NCBI RefSeq assembly: GCF_902770715.1
Contig: NZ_CACXTS010000002.1
Coordinates: 1-64,000, forward strand
From: an uncultured Methanobrevibacter sp.
Lineage (GTDB): Archaea; Methanobacteriota; Methanobacteria; Methanobacteriales; Methanobacteriaceae
Length of the DNA stretch: 64,000 bases
Direction: 5' to 3'
In this document: piece by piece, positions 28,097-36,893 of the stretch
How the letters are laid out: each line of letters starts with the position of its first letter
How positions within the stretch are numbered: position 1 is the first letter of the stretch
Made by a program: the position numbers and the translations under genes
Notes under the pieces: generated by a model
What the model was told of the DNA's origin: nothing
What the model saw: only the letters and a program-made list of their open reading frames with translations
The model's database searches: none

Positions 28097-29278
28097 CTAC
28101 TTATTCAATTGTGGAGTGATTATTTCATCTATAAGGAACTCTGCAGTTTTTTCTATATCGTCATATTTGACTTCTTTAGGTAAATCAACGCCAAATGCCT
28201 TATCAACTTTACATATTAAATCATCAGTGTAAATCAATGTTGCATCACGGATATCCTCAACACCATCCAATGCTAATGATTCGCGGTTGGCCTTATCCAT
28301 CTCATCAAAAGTGAATACTGACTCATCAATCCAAGCGGATATATTTCCATCCTTATAACCAATGATTACAGGATATCCACCTATATGGCCAAACACTCCC
28401 GGTGCAAATACCTTTTGATTTTCACCAGTGCGGATTGCATCAATGACTGCGCTGATGATGCGATAGTTACTAGAAGCGTTCATCATGTTCCTTTTTTGGT
28501 CAACAGGCATGCTGATGGAACATCTGCTGAATATCTCATCGTGAGGAATGTCTTTTTCTTCTCCTTTGTAGTAGATTTTAAGAGGTAATTCAACACCTTC
28601 AGTTTGACCTTCCTTGCTTATGCAAACGTCATGGAAGTGTGCTGCTGCAAAATTAAAGTCAACATTCCAGAAATCATCAACACCTAAAATATCTGCTACT
28701 GCAAATTTCATTCTTGGAATCAAATGATTTAAATTTCCGCTTCCAAAGTCAGGATATGCTTTTCCTGCACTTCTAAGCCATGGAATAACTGCATCAGAAT
28801 AGGAAGTGTTAATAACGACAGCATCGGTATCGGCATTGTCACATGCTTCCATGATATTTTTTGTAAATCTGATTGACAATGGAGTCCAAATTCCATAAGC
28901 GCGAACATTGCTCCAGGAAATGCTTCCATATTTAAGGCCAGGATATGCCCTGCTTGAGTTAACAATGAAATCAGGACTATATTTGCTTATTGCTTTTTCA
29001 ATTGATGCAATGTCATTTAAATCAACGCCCGCTTCAACAATGATTTGAGATTTATTAACTTCACGAATAAGGCCTGCAACACGGACAATATTTACATCAG
29101 ACTGCATTTTTTCCTGGTTTCTTCCAACAACAACAATTTTTATTGCAGGGTCATTTTTACTTACTAAAAAGTCCAATAAATAGGTTCCAACACTACCTAA
29201 ACCAATAATCATTATAGTTATTTCCTCATCATTTACGTGTTTTTCAACGATTTTCAATCTTTCATCTAAAGTTTTCAT
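28097..29278 (-). CDS. Unrecognised Rossmann-fold enzyme in the phosphonate operon
   Basis: The product is 393 residues. An N-terminal nucleotide-binding motif IIGLGSVGTYLLDFL (about 24-38) is followed by VVVGRN, which suggests NAD(P). The middle has FIVNSSRAYPGLKYG and INTSYSDAVIPWLRSAG; the C-terminal part is not recognised. It begins 1 bp after the nucleotidyltransferase gene and 9 bp before the decarboxylase gene. A reductase or epimerase acting after phosphonoacetaldehyde is plausible because no aminotransferase or iron alcohol dehydrogenase is present, but this is inference only. Confidence 0.7.
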   Translation of the reverse strand: MKTLDERLKIVEKHVNDEEITIMIIGLGSVGTYLLDFLVSKNDPAIKIVVVGRNQEKMQSDVNIVRVAGLIREVNKSQIIVEAGVDLNDIASIEKAISKYSPDFIVNSSRAYPGLKYGSISWSNVRAYGIWTPLSIRFTKNIMEACDNADTDAVVINTSYSDAVIPWLRSAGKAYPDFGSGNLNHLIPRMKFAVADILGVDDFWNVDFNFAAAHFHDVCISKEGQTEGVELPLKIYYKGEEKDIPHDEIFSRCSISMPVDQKRNMMNASSNYRIISAVIDAIRTGENQKVFAPGVFGHIGGYPVIIGYKDGNISAWIDESVFTFDEMDKANRESLALDGVEDIRDATLIYTDDLICKVDKAFGVDLPKEVKYDDIEKTAEFLIDEIITPQLNK

Positions 29279-29279
29279 T

Positions 29280-30053
29280 TTAATTTTCCTCCCAGTAATC
29301 TTTTATAAACTGATAATCATCACGAGTATTGCAATTTACCCAATGTCTTAAGCCGATAATCTCAATATCACCCTTATTTTCCACCAAATCAAAATATTTC
29401 TGGATTATGCCCAGATTGGTGTCTTCAACAATATTCTCATAGAAATTGTCGTTGGCTATTTTTAATAATTCCATATCATTAAATTTCCAGGTTTGGCCTG
29501 AATTGAAAATAGCTTTAAATTGCTCTTCTAATGACAACAATCCATGGTCGCTGTTGAAAAGGTAATGATATTCATCATTTCCATTTTGATATAACACCAC
29601 AGCTTTATTTGAATAAATCGGTTCATAATTAAAGGTTAACACATTTTTATCAGACATGACCACTTCATTAAATGATTCATTATCAATATCCAAATCTCCT
29701 TCAACAAACAATATTTCATCAATATCATTGAAATTATCCAATGCTTCTTTAATTCCAAGATATAAACTATAACCGGAACTTAAATCACTGAAATGGTCGT
29801 TGTAGACTAGAGATATTTTATCCTGCAGCTCACTTGAAATGTTATTTTGAACATATTCCTCCAAATCAGAATATTTATATCCTCCGACAATAATTATTTT
29901 ATCACAATAATCCAGTTTTTTAAGCATTTGATAAATTAAGGTGTTTTGAGGATTTTCTTCATAGTATAGACATTTCAATATCTTGTTTTCCTCAGGAATA
30001 TCTTTATTGAATCTGCTGGAAACACCAGCGACTGTAATAATCGAAATTTTCAA
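29280..30053 (-). CDS. LicC/PntC-like nucleotidyltransferase
   Basis: The product is 257 residues. The N-terminal nucleotide-binding motif is AGVSSRFNKDIPEENKILK (about 9-27), then KIIIVGGYKY and an acidic metal site ILFVEGDLDID. This is the MobA-like fold that includes LicC (CTP:phosphocholine) and PntC (CTP:2-aminoethylphosphonate) cytidylyltransferases. In this operon it probably links a phosphonate to CMP for the LicD transferase. A sugar nucleotidyltransferase is the main alternative. Confidence 0.75.
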   Translation of the reverse strand: MKISIITVAGVSSRFNKDIPEENKILKCLYYEENPQNTLIYQMLKKLDYCDKIIIVGGYKYSDLEEYVQNNISSELQDKISLVYNDHFSDLSSGYSLYLGIKEALDNFNDIDEILFVEGDLDIDNESFNEVVMSDKNVLTFNYEPIYSNKAVVLYQNGNDEYHYLFNSDHGLLSLEEQFKAIFNSGQTWKFNDMELLKIANDNFYENIVEDTNLGIIQKYFDLVENKGDIEIIGLRHWVNCNTRDDYQFIKDYWEEN

Positions 30054-30063
30054 ATTTACTCAC

Positions 30064-31068
30064 CTAATTTTTTGTGTAATTTTGAACACATTCATCCAAT
30101 CCCTTATTTAAATCGACAATAGGTTCCCAATTGGTTCTAGCCCTAATCTTTTCTGTGGAGAGCAATCTTCTTTCAGGATCGGATTCACGGTAGCCTTCAA
30201 ATTTAATTACAGGCTCATCAATACCCATTTTTTCAGCAATGAGCTTAGTTAAATCAATGATTGAAATCTCCTCATCGGTTGCAACATTGTATATTGTACC
30301 GTCAAGTGCAGAATCTGTTTTAGCAAGTTCCAATACGGCACTGCAGCTGTCATAATTATTCAAAAATGTTCTACGATTCTTTTTGGAGTTTTCAAGCAAT
30401 GTAACTTCACCAGTATTTTTGAAACTGTCTATGATATGTGGAATGATATGTTTTGGATATTTTTCATCCCTGCTGTAAACATTAGCGAAACGGATTGAAC
30501 ATCCTTTGATTTTACCGTTGTCAACTGCATCCTTCATGAAAAACTCTGTTAATAGCTTTCCAGTTGCATAGCTGGTTCTTTGACTGTGTTCCGCATCAGC
30601 CATGGTAATGTAATCAGATTCCTTAACACCACCATCTTCATTCCATGAATTCATTGAATAAATCTCGGAAGTGGAGCAGTTAATGTATTTTTCAGCACCC
30701 ACACGAATAGCTTGCTCTAAAAAGTTATTCATACTGATGACATTAGTCTCGTAGGTTTCATAAACATTGTAGAAATGCTCTGTGTGGACAACAGCTGCAC
30801 AATTGATGTAAATGACCTCATCAAAATCATCTTTTAAATCAACAACCATTGCTTCTATTTTATCCATCTCATCTGATTTGTTTAAATCATATTCATAAAA
30901 GTCAAATCTTTCATCATCGATACAATCTGCAACTGTATCAATTGAGGAGGCATAGAAATTGTCAAAACCAATAATTTTAACTTCATTTTCACTCTGATTT
31001 AATAGTTGGCGTACCAATTCGTTACCGGTCATCCCAGTAACACCACTAATAACATATAAGATTTTCAT
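30064..31068 (-). CDS. NAD-dependent epimerase/dehydratase (extended SDR)
   Basis: The product is 334 residues. The N-terminal GVTGMTGNELVRQL is the SDR cofactor loop, with NCSTSEIYS and the catalytic YATGK following, and the extended-SDR end ERRLLSTEKIRARTNWEP. These enzymes change nucleotide-sugar stereochemistry or dehydrate them. The substrate is unknown. It sits between the phosphoesterase and the nucleotidyltransferase in the pepM operon, so it may supply the sugar carrying the phosphonate. Confidence 0.85.
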   Translation of the reverse strand: MKILYVISGVTGMTGNELVRQLLNQSENEVKIIGFDNFYASSIDTVADCIDDERFDFYEYDLNKSDEMDKIEAMVVDLKDDFDEVIYINCAAVVHTEHFYNVYETYETNVISMNNFLEQAIRVGAEKYINCSTSEIYSMNSWNEDGGVKESDYITMADAEHSQRTSYATGKLLTEFFMKDAVDNGKIKGCSIRFANVYSRDEKYPKHIIPHIIDSFKNTGEVTLLENSKKNRRTFLNNYDSCSAVLELAKTDSALDGTIYNVATDEEISIIDLTKLIAEKMGIDEPVIKFEGYRESDPERRLLSTEKIRARTNWEPIVDLNKGLDECVQNYTKN

Positions 31069-31082
31069 AAGTTCTTCTCCCG

Positions 31083-31814
31083 TTAAATTCCATTTTCTAA
31101 TCTTTTTTTATAAAATTCATCGATGCTGCCATCATACAAAGCCATGGCTTTATCTTTTGGATACTCAATGTATCTTAAATCAACACCCATAGAATCTGTG
31201 TCTAGAATTGCATACTGCGCATTTGGATTATGATTTCTAGGTTGACCAACAGATCCCGGATTAATGAATAAAACTGATTTTTTATTTCTGAAATCAGGAT
31301 TTTCAAATTCATAAAATTTTTGAAAAACGTGAGGATAATGGGAATGGCCTGATAAAACGATATCATACTCAATATAATCCCCATTTAAGTTATCTGGAAA
31401 AATTGCTTTCCAATAATAATCATTTAAAGAGCCATGAATAGCTAAAACTTTTTTTCCATCTAAATCTAACTTCAATATTCCTTCATGAGCCAATTCATCA
31501 TTCAAGTAATCCCTGGACTCATCACTTAAAATAGAATCGGTGAATTTAGCTGACTCAACACCTCTTGAGCTTGAAAAATGATTAAAGTCTTTAGTCAAAA
31601 TAGCCCTTTCATGATTGCCCCAGATGTTGCAAATAATATCCAAGGATAAATTTTCTTTAATAAAGTCAATCACTTCATTAGACTGCATACCATAATCTAT
31701 CAAGTCTCCTAAAAGGATTATGGAATCAATTTCCTGATTGACAAGGTCATTGTAAACCTCTTTTAAGGCAAACAAATTCCCATGAATATCGGATAAAATC
31801 GCATATCTTGACAT
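31083..31814 (-). CDS. Calcineurin-like metallophosphoesterase
   Basis: The product is 243 residues. The five metal-binding blocks are all visible: ILSDIHGN, LLGDLIDYG, WGNHERA, IHGSLND and SGHSHYPHVF. This is the YfcE/MJ0936 group of phosphodiesterases. It lies 8 bp after pepM, so it may trim a phosphate ester or phosphodiester in the same pathway, though the link is inferred. Confidence 0.87.
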   Translation of the reverse strand: MSRYAILSDIHGNLFALKEVYNDLVNQEIDSIILLGDLIDYGMQSNEVIDFIKENLSLDIICNIWGNHERAILTKDFNHFSSSRGVESAKFTDSILSDESRDYLNDELAHEGILKLDLDGKKVLAIHGSLNDYYWKAIFPDNLNGDYIEYDIVLSGHSHYPHVFQKFYEFENPDFRNKKSVLFINPGSVGQPRNHNPNAQYAILDTDSMGVDLRYIEYPKDKAMALYDGSIDEFYKKRLENGI

Positions 31815-31822
31815 TTAATCAC

Positions 31823-33130
31823 TTATAATTCATCAATTAGGGTAATAATATCTTTGATAGATAATAATTCTTCATCTATTTCATGTGCTCTGTGATATTT
31901 TAAAATGCTTTTTGCCGCATTTTGCATGGCCGGAAATGCCGCTCTTAATAACTGATTAGCATAAATAACAATATTAACTCCGTGTTCTATGAGCTCATCT
32001 TCAGTGATTGTGTTATATGAAGATGGAACCACAATAATCGGAGTTTCCTTATCTTCCTGTCTGAATTTATCACAGAATTCCAATATTTCATCAGGTTCTT
32101 TCCTTCTGCTGTGTATCATTATTCCATCTGCCCCCGCATCACGGAAAGCAAATGCCCTTTTAAGCGCATCGTCCATGCCCTGTTCAAGAATTAGACTTTC
32201 AATTCTTGCTATAATCATGAAATCATCAGATAATTGTGCATTTTTACCTGCAGCAATCTTTTCACAGAAATGTTCAATTTCATCCTGTGTTTGCTGCACT
32301 TCAGTTCCAAACAGTGAATTTTTCTTCAAACCTATTTTATCTTCAATAATTACCGCAGAAACACCCATCCTTTCAAGTGATCTTACAGTATAGACAAAGT
32401 GTTCAGCTATTCCTCCGGTGTCTCCATCAAAAATGATTGGCTTGGTTGTCACTTCCATTATGTCATTTATTGTTCTGAATCTGGAAGTCATATCAACCAG
32501 TTCAATATCGGGTTTTCCCTTCTCGGTACTGTCACATAAACTGGATATCCACATTGCCTCAAACTGGTCGATGTGCTCATCATCAGCGATTACTGTCTTT
32601 TCAGCTATTAAACCAGTTAATCCACTGTGAACCTCGATTGTCTTTACAATAGGCACCATATCCAATAATTGCCTTAATCTTTTCCTTCTAAGTTCAGGCA
32701 TTGCTAACTGTTCCCTCATTTGCCTGTCAACTTTTTGAATATTTGGGTTATAAGTGTATGGAACCTCTATGAGCTCCCCACCATATTCATCCAAAACTTT
32801 TAAGATATTTCTTCTTATAACCTTCATTGAGTCCTCTGACCAGTTATCCCCATGGATAATGTAATCTGGATGAAGTTCACGAACCACATCATCATACATT
32901 ATTTTGTTTTGAATGATTACCCTTTTTACATCAGGTATTGACTCAACCAAGTCGACACGTTCTTTGGTTGTTTTTAATGGAAACCTATTATATTTAACCA
33001 TTTCAGAATCACAAAGGACACCTACAACAACATCACCATACTTTTTAGCTTCATTAATCAAATTCAAATGTCCTTCATGAATAATATCAGTGCAAAAACA
33101 AGTATATACAATTGGATTATCCTCTTTCAT
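31823..33130 (-). CDS. pepM: PEP mutase fused to an N-terminal cytidylyltransferase-like domain
   Basis: The product is 435 residues. Residues 1-130 form a cytidylyltransferase-like domain with HEGH at 18-21 and a late segment RRNILKVLDEYGG. Residues 160-430 form the isocitrate-lyase-type barrel with FDGDTGG (234-240) and EDKIGLKKNS (263-272), the signature that separates PEP mutase from its lyase relatives. It converts PEP to phosphonopyruvate, the entry step of nearly all phosphonate synthesis. The start is ATG 33130, 7 nt after AAGGT; upstream codons lack that spacing. It heads the seven-gene leftward operon. Confidence 0.95.
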   Translation of the reverse strand: MKEDNPIVYTCFCTDIIHEGHLNLINEAKKYGDVVVGVLCDSEMVKYNRFPLKTTKERVDLVESIPDVKRVIIQNKIMYDDVVRELHPDYIIHGDNWSEDSMKVIRRNILKVLDEYGGELIEVPYTYNPNIQKVDRQMREQLAMPELRRKRLRQLLDMVPIVKTIEVHSGLTGLIAEKTVIADDEHIDQFEAMWISSLCDSTEKGKPDIELVDMTSRFRTINDIMEVTTKPIIFDGDTGGIAEHFVYTVRSLERMGVSAVIIEDKIGLKKNSLFGTEVQQTQDEIEHFCEKIAAGKNAQLSDDFMIIARIESLILEQGMDDALKRAFAFRDAGADGIMIHSRRKEPDEILEFCDKFRQEDKETPIIVVPSSYNTITEDELIEHGVNIVIYANQLLRAAFPAMQNAAKSILKYHRAHEIDEELLSIKDIITLIDEL

Positions 33131-33252
33131 AAACATTACCTTAATTAGCAAAATTTTATTAATTAATTATATTATAAATTTTAAAAAAAGAAATATTTAA
33201 AAATTTCCAAGACATATATAAAATTATTTAAAAAATTAATTAAGGGAAAAAA
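33131..33252. promoter_or_regulatory. Divergent promoter region of the two surface-modification operons
   Basis: The 122 bp between the two divergent starts is almost pure A/T, with TATA-like stretches such as TATATAAA near 33213-33222. GGGAAAAAA just before 33253 provides a weak ribosome-binding site for the plus-strand LicD. Shared control of both operons is possible. Confidence 0.5.
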
Positions 33253-34086
33253 ATGTTTAAATCAAAAAGATATAATGATGAAACTTTAAAACACCTCCAG
33301 CAAGTCCAAATGAAAATTTTAAAATATTTCATTGAAGTTTGTGAAGAGAATAATTTAACATATTTCATATATGGCGGAAGTCTGCTTGGAACTATCAGGC
33401 ATAAAGGATTCATTCCTTGGGATGATGATATTGATGTTATAATGTTTAGAGAAGATTTTGAAAAACTAAATAACATTTTTGAAAAAAGCATTGACAGCAA
33501 ATACTCCTTCATCAATGTCTTAAATGAAGAAACATTCCCTTATACCTTTGGAAGATTATTGTTGAAAAATACTGAATTTAGCGAATGGTGGTATGATCAA
33601 GTAAATTTTAAACAGAATATATTTATGGACGTATTCATTTTAGACAATATCCCAAACAGCAAATTCAAACGATTTATACATAAATGGAAAAGTTTCACAC
33701 TTAATCAGCTCACAATGTATGCATTAATAAAATTTGACAATACATCTAAATTTAAAAAAATAATTCAGAACATAGTTTATTATTTAATAAAAATACTTCA
33801 TATTTCTCCATACTCAATTAAAAAGAAATGCGTGGAATCCTTTTCAAAATATGAACATGAAAACTGTGATGAAGTTTGTGACTTTCCAGCAGTATGTCAA
33901 ATGCCAGTTTATTATAAAACTGACTGGCTACCGCCAAAAAGAGCGCAATTCGAAGATATTGAAGTGAACATTCCTAAGGATTATGACAAAATATTAAAAA
34001 GAACATACGGAGATTATATGGCATTGCCTCCAGAAGAATCTAGATGGCGTCCCGCTCCCGAAAAAATTGATTTTGGAGAATATTAA
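33253..34086 (+). CDS. LicD-family phosphotransferase (second)
   Basis: The product is 277 residues. The motif GSLLGTIRHKGFIPWDDDID lies at residues 42-61. It is clearly a paralogue of the LicD at 26131-26979: both begin with DETLKH and end with LPPE(E/D)xR and IDFG(E/K)Y. It heads the rightward operon with the GpsA-like and IspD-like genes, so its donor may be a CDP-polyol rather than a CDP-phosphonate (inference). Confidence 0.88.
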   Translation: MFKSKRYNDETLKHLQQVQMKILKYFIEVCEENNLTYFIYGGSLLGTIRHKGFIPWDDDIDVIMFREDFEKLNNIFEKSIDSKYSFINVLNEETFPYTFGRLLLKNTEFSEWWYDQVNFKQNIFMDVFILDNIPNSKFKRFIHKWKSFTLNQLTMYALIKFDNTSKFKKIIQNIVYYLIKILHISPYSIKKKCVESFSKYEHENCDEVCDFPAVCQMPVYYKTDWLPPKRAQFEDIEVNIPKDYDKILKRTYGDYMALPPEESRWRPAPEKIDFGEY

Positions 34087-34104
34087 TCTGAAAGGTGGTA
34101 AAAA

Positions 34105-35073
34105 ATGACATTAAACATTGGAGTTATTGGTGCCGGTGCAATGGGAACTGCCATTTCACAGTCAATAGCTGAAAATGCTAATAAATTATTTTTATATGCA
34201 AGAAAAAAAGAAATTTGTGATGAAATTAACTCAACACATTATAATTCACAATATTATCCCAACTTAAAATTAAAAGAAAATATTATCGGAATTAATGAAT
34301 TTGACAAATTAAATGAAGTAGATATCATATTTTTATGTATTCCTTCATCAACTGTTCGTGAAGTAACTGCTGAATTAAATAAGATCATTTCAAAAGATTG
34401 CATTCTAGTTACAACCGCAAAAGGGATTGAATCCAACACAAACAAACGTATGACCGAAGTTATTGGGGAAATAATTAAAAGACCAGCAGTTGCATTATCC
34501 GGACCGAATATTGCTTCAGAAATGGCAAAGAATCTTTCCACTGCAACAACAATTGCTTGTGAAGATGAAAATTCTCTAATGAAAGTAAAAACCGCATTAG
34601 AAACAAAAAAATTCAAGGTTAATGCCAATACTGATGTTATAGGTACTGAATTTTGCGGAATTATTAAAAATGTTTTAGCAATAAGCCAGGGAATCTGTGA
34701 AGGATTAGACATTAATGACAATGCAAGATTTGCATTATTCACAAAAAGTTATGCTGAAACAAAAGACATCATTGAAAAATTAGGTGGAAGCCGAGATACA
34801 GTAGATGATTATTGCGGATTTGGAGACATAATTACTGCTTCAACATTATCAGTCAGCAGGAACCATACATTAGGAGTGTTATACGGTCAAGGAATTGTAG
34901 TTGACGAGAAATCATCTGGAATTTTATTTGAAGGAAGAAATACAACAGTTATTCTAAAAGATATTTGCGATAAATATAACCTTCAAAGTTTGACTGTTAA
35001 TTTTGTTTATGATGTTATTGTTGATAAAAACAATCCTAGACTAGCTTTTAATAAATTTTGGGATGGTTTATAA
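34105..35073 (+). CDS. GpsA-like glycerol-3-phosphate dehydrogenase
   Basis: The product is 322 residues. The NAD(P) loop is GAGAMG (9-14), the catalytic-type Lys188 lies in CGIIKNVLAISQGICEGL, and the end domain has GFGDIITASTLSVSRN, all as in bacterial GpsA. GpsA reduces dihydroxyacetone phosphate to sn-glycerol-3-phosphate. Archaeal membrane lipids use the opposite isomer made by an unrelated enzyme, so this gene is more likely to serve a surface polymer or decoration. It lies between LicD and the IspD-like gene, and its stop abuts the next start. Confidence 0.85.
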   Translation: MTLNIGVIGAGAMGTAISQSIAENANKLFLYARKKEICDEINSTHYNSQYYPNLKLKENIIGINEFDKLNEVDIIFLCIPSSTVREVTAELNKIISKDCILVTTAKGIESNTNKRMTEVIGEIIKRPAVALSGPNIASEMAKNLSTATTIACEDENSLMKVKTALETKKFKVNANTDVIGTEFCGIIKNVLAISQGICEGLDINDNARFALFTKSYAETKDIIEKLGGSRDTVDDYCGFGDIITASTLSVSRNHTLGVLYGQGIVVDEKSSGILFEGRNTTVILKDICDKYNLQSLTVNFVYDVIVDKNNPRLAFNKFWDGL

Positions 35074-35769
35074 ATGATTTTTGTAGCAATGCTTGCAGGT
35101 GGAATTGGAACTAGAATGAAATTGGACAAACCAAAACAATTTGAAATTGTTGGAGACAAACCAATTCTTGCCCATTCAATTGAAAAATTTTTAGAAGTTG
35201 ATGAAATTGATAAAATTATAGTTTCTTCACCTGAAAGCCATATTACAACAACAAAAGACTTAATTAAAAACTATTTTAACGATGATTCAAGAATTGTTGT
35301 CATACTTGGCGGTGAAACAAGAAACGGCACTATCTTAAATTCAATAGATTATGTTAAATCAAATTATAATGATGGAGACCATATTCTAATAACACATGAT
35401 GCGCCAAGAATATTTGTAAGTCCAGAATTAATTAGAAAAAGCATAGAAGAACTTGAAGACCATGATGCTGCAAGTCCGGTCATTCCTGCAGTTGATGTTA
35501 TTTTTGAAAGCAAAGAAAAAGGAAAATTAACTGATATTCCACTTCGTAAAAATTTAGTTCACTCACAAACCCCACAAAGCTTTAAGATTAATAAATTTTT
35601 AGAAATTTACCAAGATTTGAGTGAAGATGAAATATCTAAATTAGATGAAGCCATGATGCTATTCTTCTTAAGAGATGGAAATATTTCCCTATTTGAAGGA
35701 GACCCAAGCAATTTTAAAATCACAAGAAAGATTGATTTGAAGATTGCAGAAGCATATTTGAATGAATGA
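35074..35769 (+). CDS. IspD/TarI-like cytidylyltransferase
   Basis: The product is 231 residues. It carries AGGIGTRMKLDKPKQF (8-23), ILITHDAPRIFVSPELI and LVHSQTPQSFK, the CTP- and substrate-binding blocks of the IspD family. Archaea use the mevalonate route and the window has its first two enzymes, so an isoprenoid role is unlikely. The same fold in TarI/Bcs1 activates ribitol phosphate. Next to a GpsA-like enzyme and two LicD genes, it probably makes a CDP-polyol such as CDP-glycerol (inference). Confidence 0.87.
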   Translation: MIFVAMLAGGIGTRMKLDKPKQFEIVGDKPILAHSIEKFLEVDEIDKIIVSSPESHITTTKDLIKNYFNDDSRIVVILGGETRNGTILNSIDYVKSNYNDGDHILITHDAPRIFVSPELIRKSIEELEDHDAASPVIPAVDVIFESKEKGKLTDIPLRKNLVHSQTPQSFKINKFLEIYQDLSEDEISKLDEAMMLFFLRDGNISLFEGDPSNFKITRKIDLKIAEAYLNE

Positions 35770-35777
35770 GGTAAACC

Positions 35778-36821
35778 ATGAATTTTAGTAAACTTTATAG
35801 AAAATTACCTAAAAAAATACAGGACTCTGAAAAACTAATGATATATTGCATTAGGTTTGTAAAATTTATTCGCAGCAAGAAATTGAGAAAAAATGAACCT
35901 GCTAAAAACAATCTCCTGAATTTTATATTCAAATCAAGTACAATAAAACCAACTGGAACAATAAGAGATATTCAATTATTATATCTTGAATTGCTAAAAT
36001 TCATCGATAACGTCTGTGAAAAGCATGATCTTGACTATTGTCTTACATACGGCACATTACTTGGAGCAATACGCCATGAGGGATTCATACCTTGGGATGA
36101 CGATTGCGATATTTTAATGATGAGAAAAGATTATGATAAATTTATCGAAGTGTTACCTGAAGAAATAAATAAATATGAATTTTTTAAAGAGAATTGTGCT
36201 TTAACACGCCTGATTAATTCAACTGACAACTATTTTACAGATTTCAATAATATATACCACAAAGAGCTAGGTCATGATGATTTCTTCAATTTACCGGGTT
36301 TGGGAAAATCACTATTTTTACAGTTAGGCTGGTTGAAACCAATGGTGAAATTAGATATTTTTCCTTATGACTATGTAAAAGAAGAATTTGTTAACTATTA
36401 CACCAAAAATTACCTCGGCCATAAATTCTATTTCAGGGGATTGTATTCCCAAGAGAATTTTTCATTTGAAAAGGAATTTACTAAAAGATTTGAGGAATTA
36501 GGTTTGAGCTATGAACCAACTAATTTTATTGCTGAAGGGATTGATGCTTCATTTATAGAAGATTTTCCTCCTTTTAAAAAAGAATTAATATTTCCTACAA
36601 AAAGATTGAAATTTGATGAATATGAATTGAAATGTCCAAATAAATCACATGAATTACTTAAATTATGGTACGGAGACAATTATACGGACATTCCACAAAA
36701 TGTTGTTGTTCATGGATATGCTGATTATAATTTAACATTATTTGAATCAAAATCAGAAATGGATAATGCATTTAAGGACACTATTGAGAAGTTAAAAGAA
36801 ATTAATCACAACTTTGAATAA
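35778..36821 (+). CDS. LicD-family phosphotransferase (third, longer form)
   Basis: The product is 347 residues. The motif GTLLGAIRHEGFIPWDDDCD lies at residues 92-111, after a basic N-terminal extension of about 60 residues. It is more distant from the other two LicD proteins. It lies 8 bp after the IspD-like gene and ends the rightward operon. It presumably attaches a CDP-activated phospho-group to a glycan. Confidence 0.87.
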   Translation: MNFSKLYRKLPKKIQDSEKLMIYCIRFVKFIRSKKLRKNEPAKNNLLNFIFKSSTIKPTGTIRDIQLLYLELLKFIDNVCEKHDLDYCLTYGTLLGAIRHEGFIPWDDDCDILMMRKDYDKFIEVLPEEINKYEFFKENCALTRLINSTDNYFTDFNNIYHKELGHDDFFNLPGLGKSLFLQLGWLKPMVKLDIFPYDYVKEEFVNYYTKNYLGHKFYFRGLYSQENFSFEKEFTKRFEELGLSYEPTNFIAEGIDASFIEDFPPFKKELIFPTKRLKFDEYELKCPNKSHELLKLWYGDNYTDIPQNVVVHGYADYNLTLFESKSEMDNAFKDTIEKLKEINHNFE

Positions 36822-36893
36822 CTATCAATATTTATAACCTGCTTATCTAAAATATTCAAAATACTTAAATATGACATCCGAGTTATTACTTTC

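Noticed and set aside
35074-35769. Genuine IspD of the MEP isoprenoid pathway
   Set aside because: The mevalonate enzymes are present and the gene sits among LicD genes; archaea are not known to use the MEP pathway.
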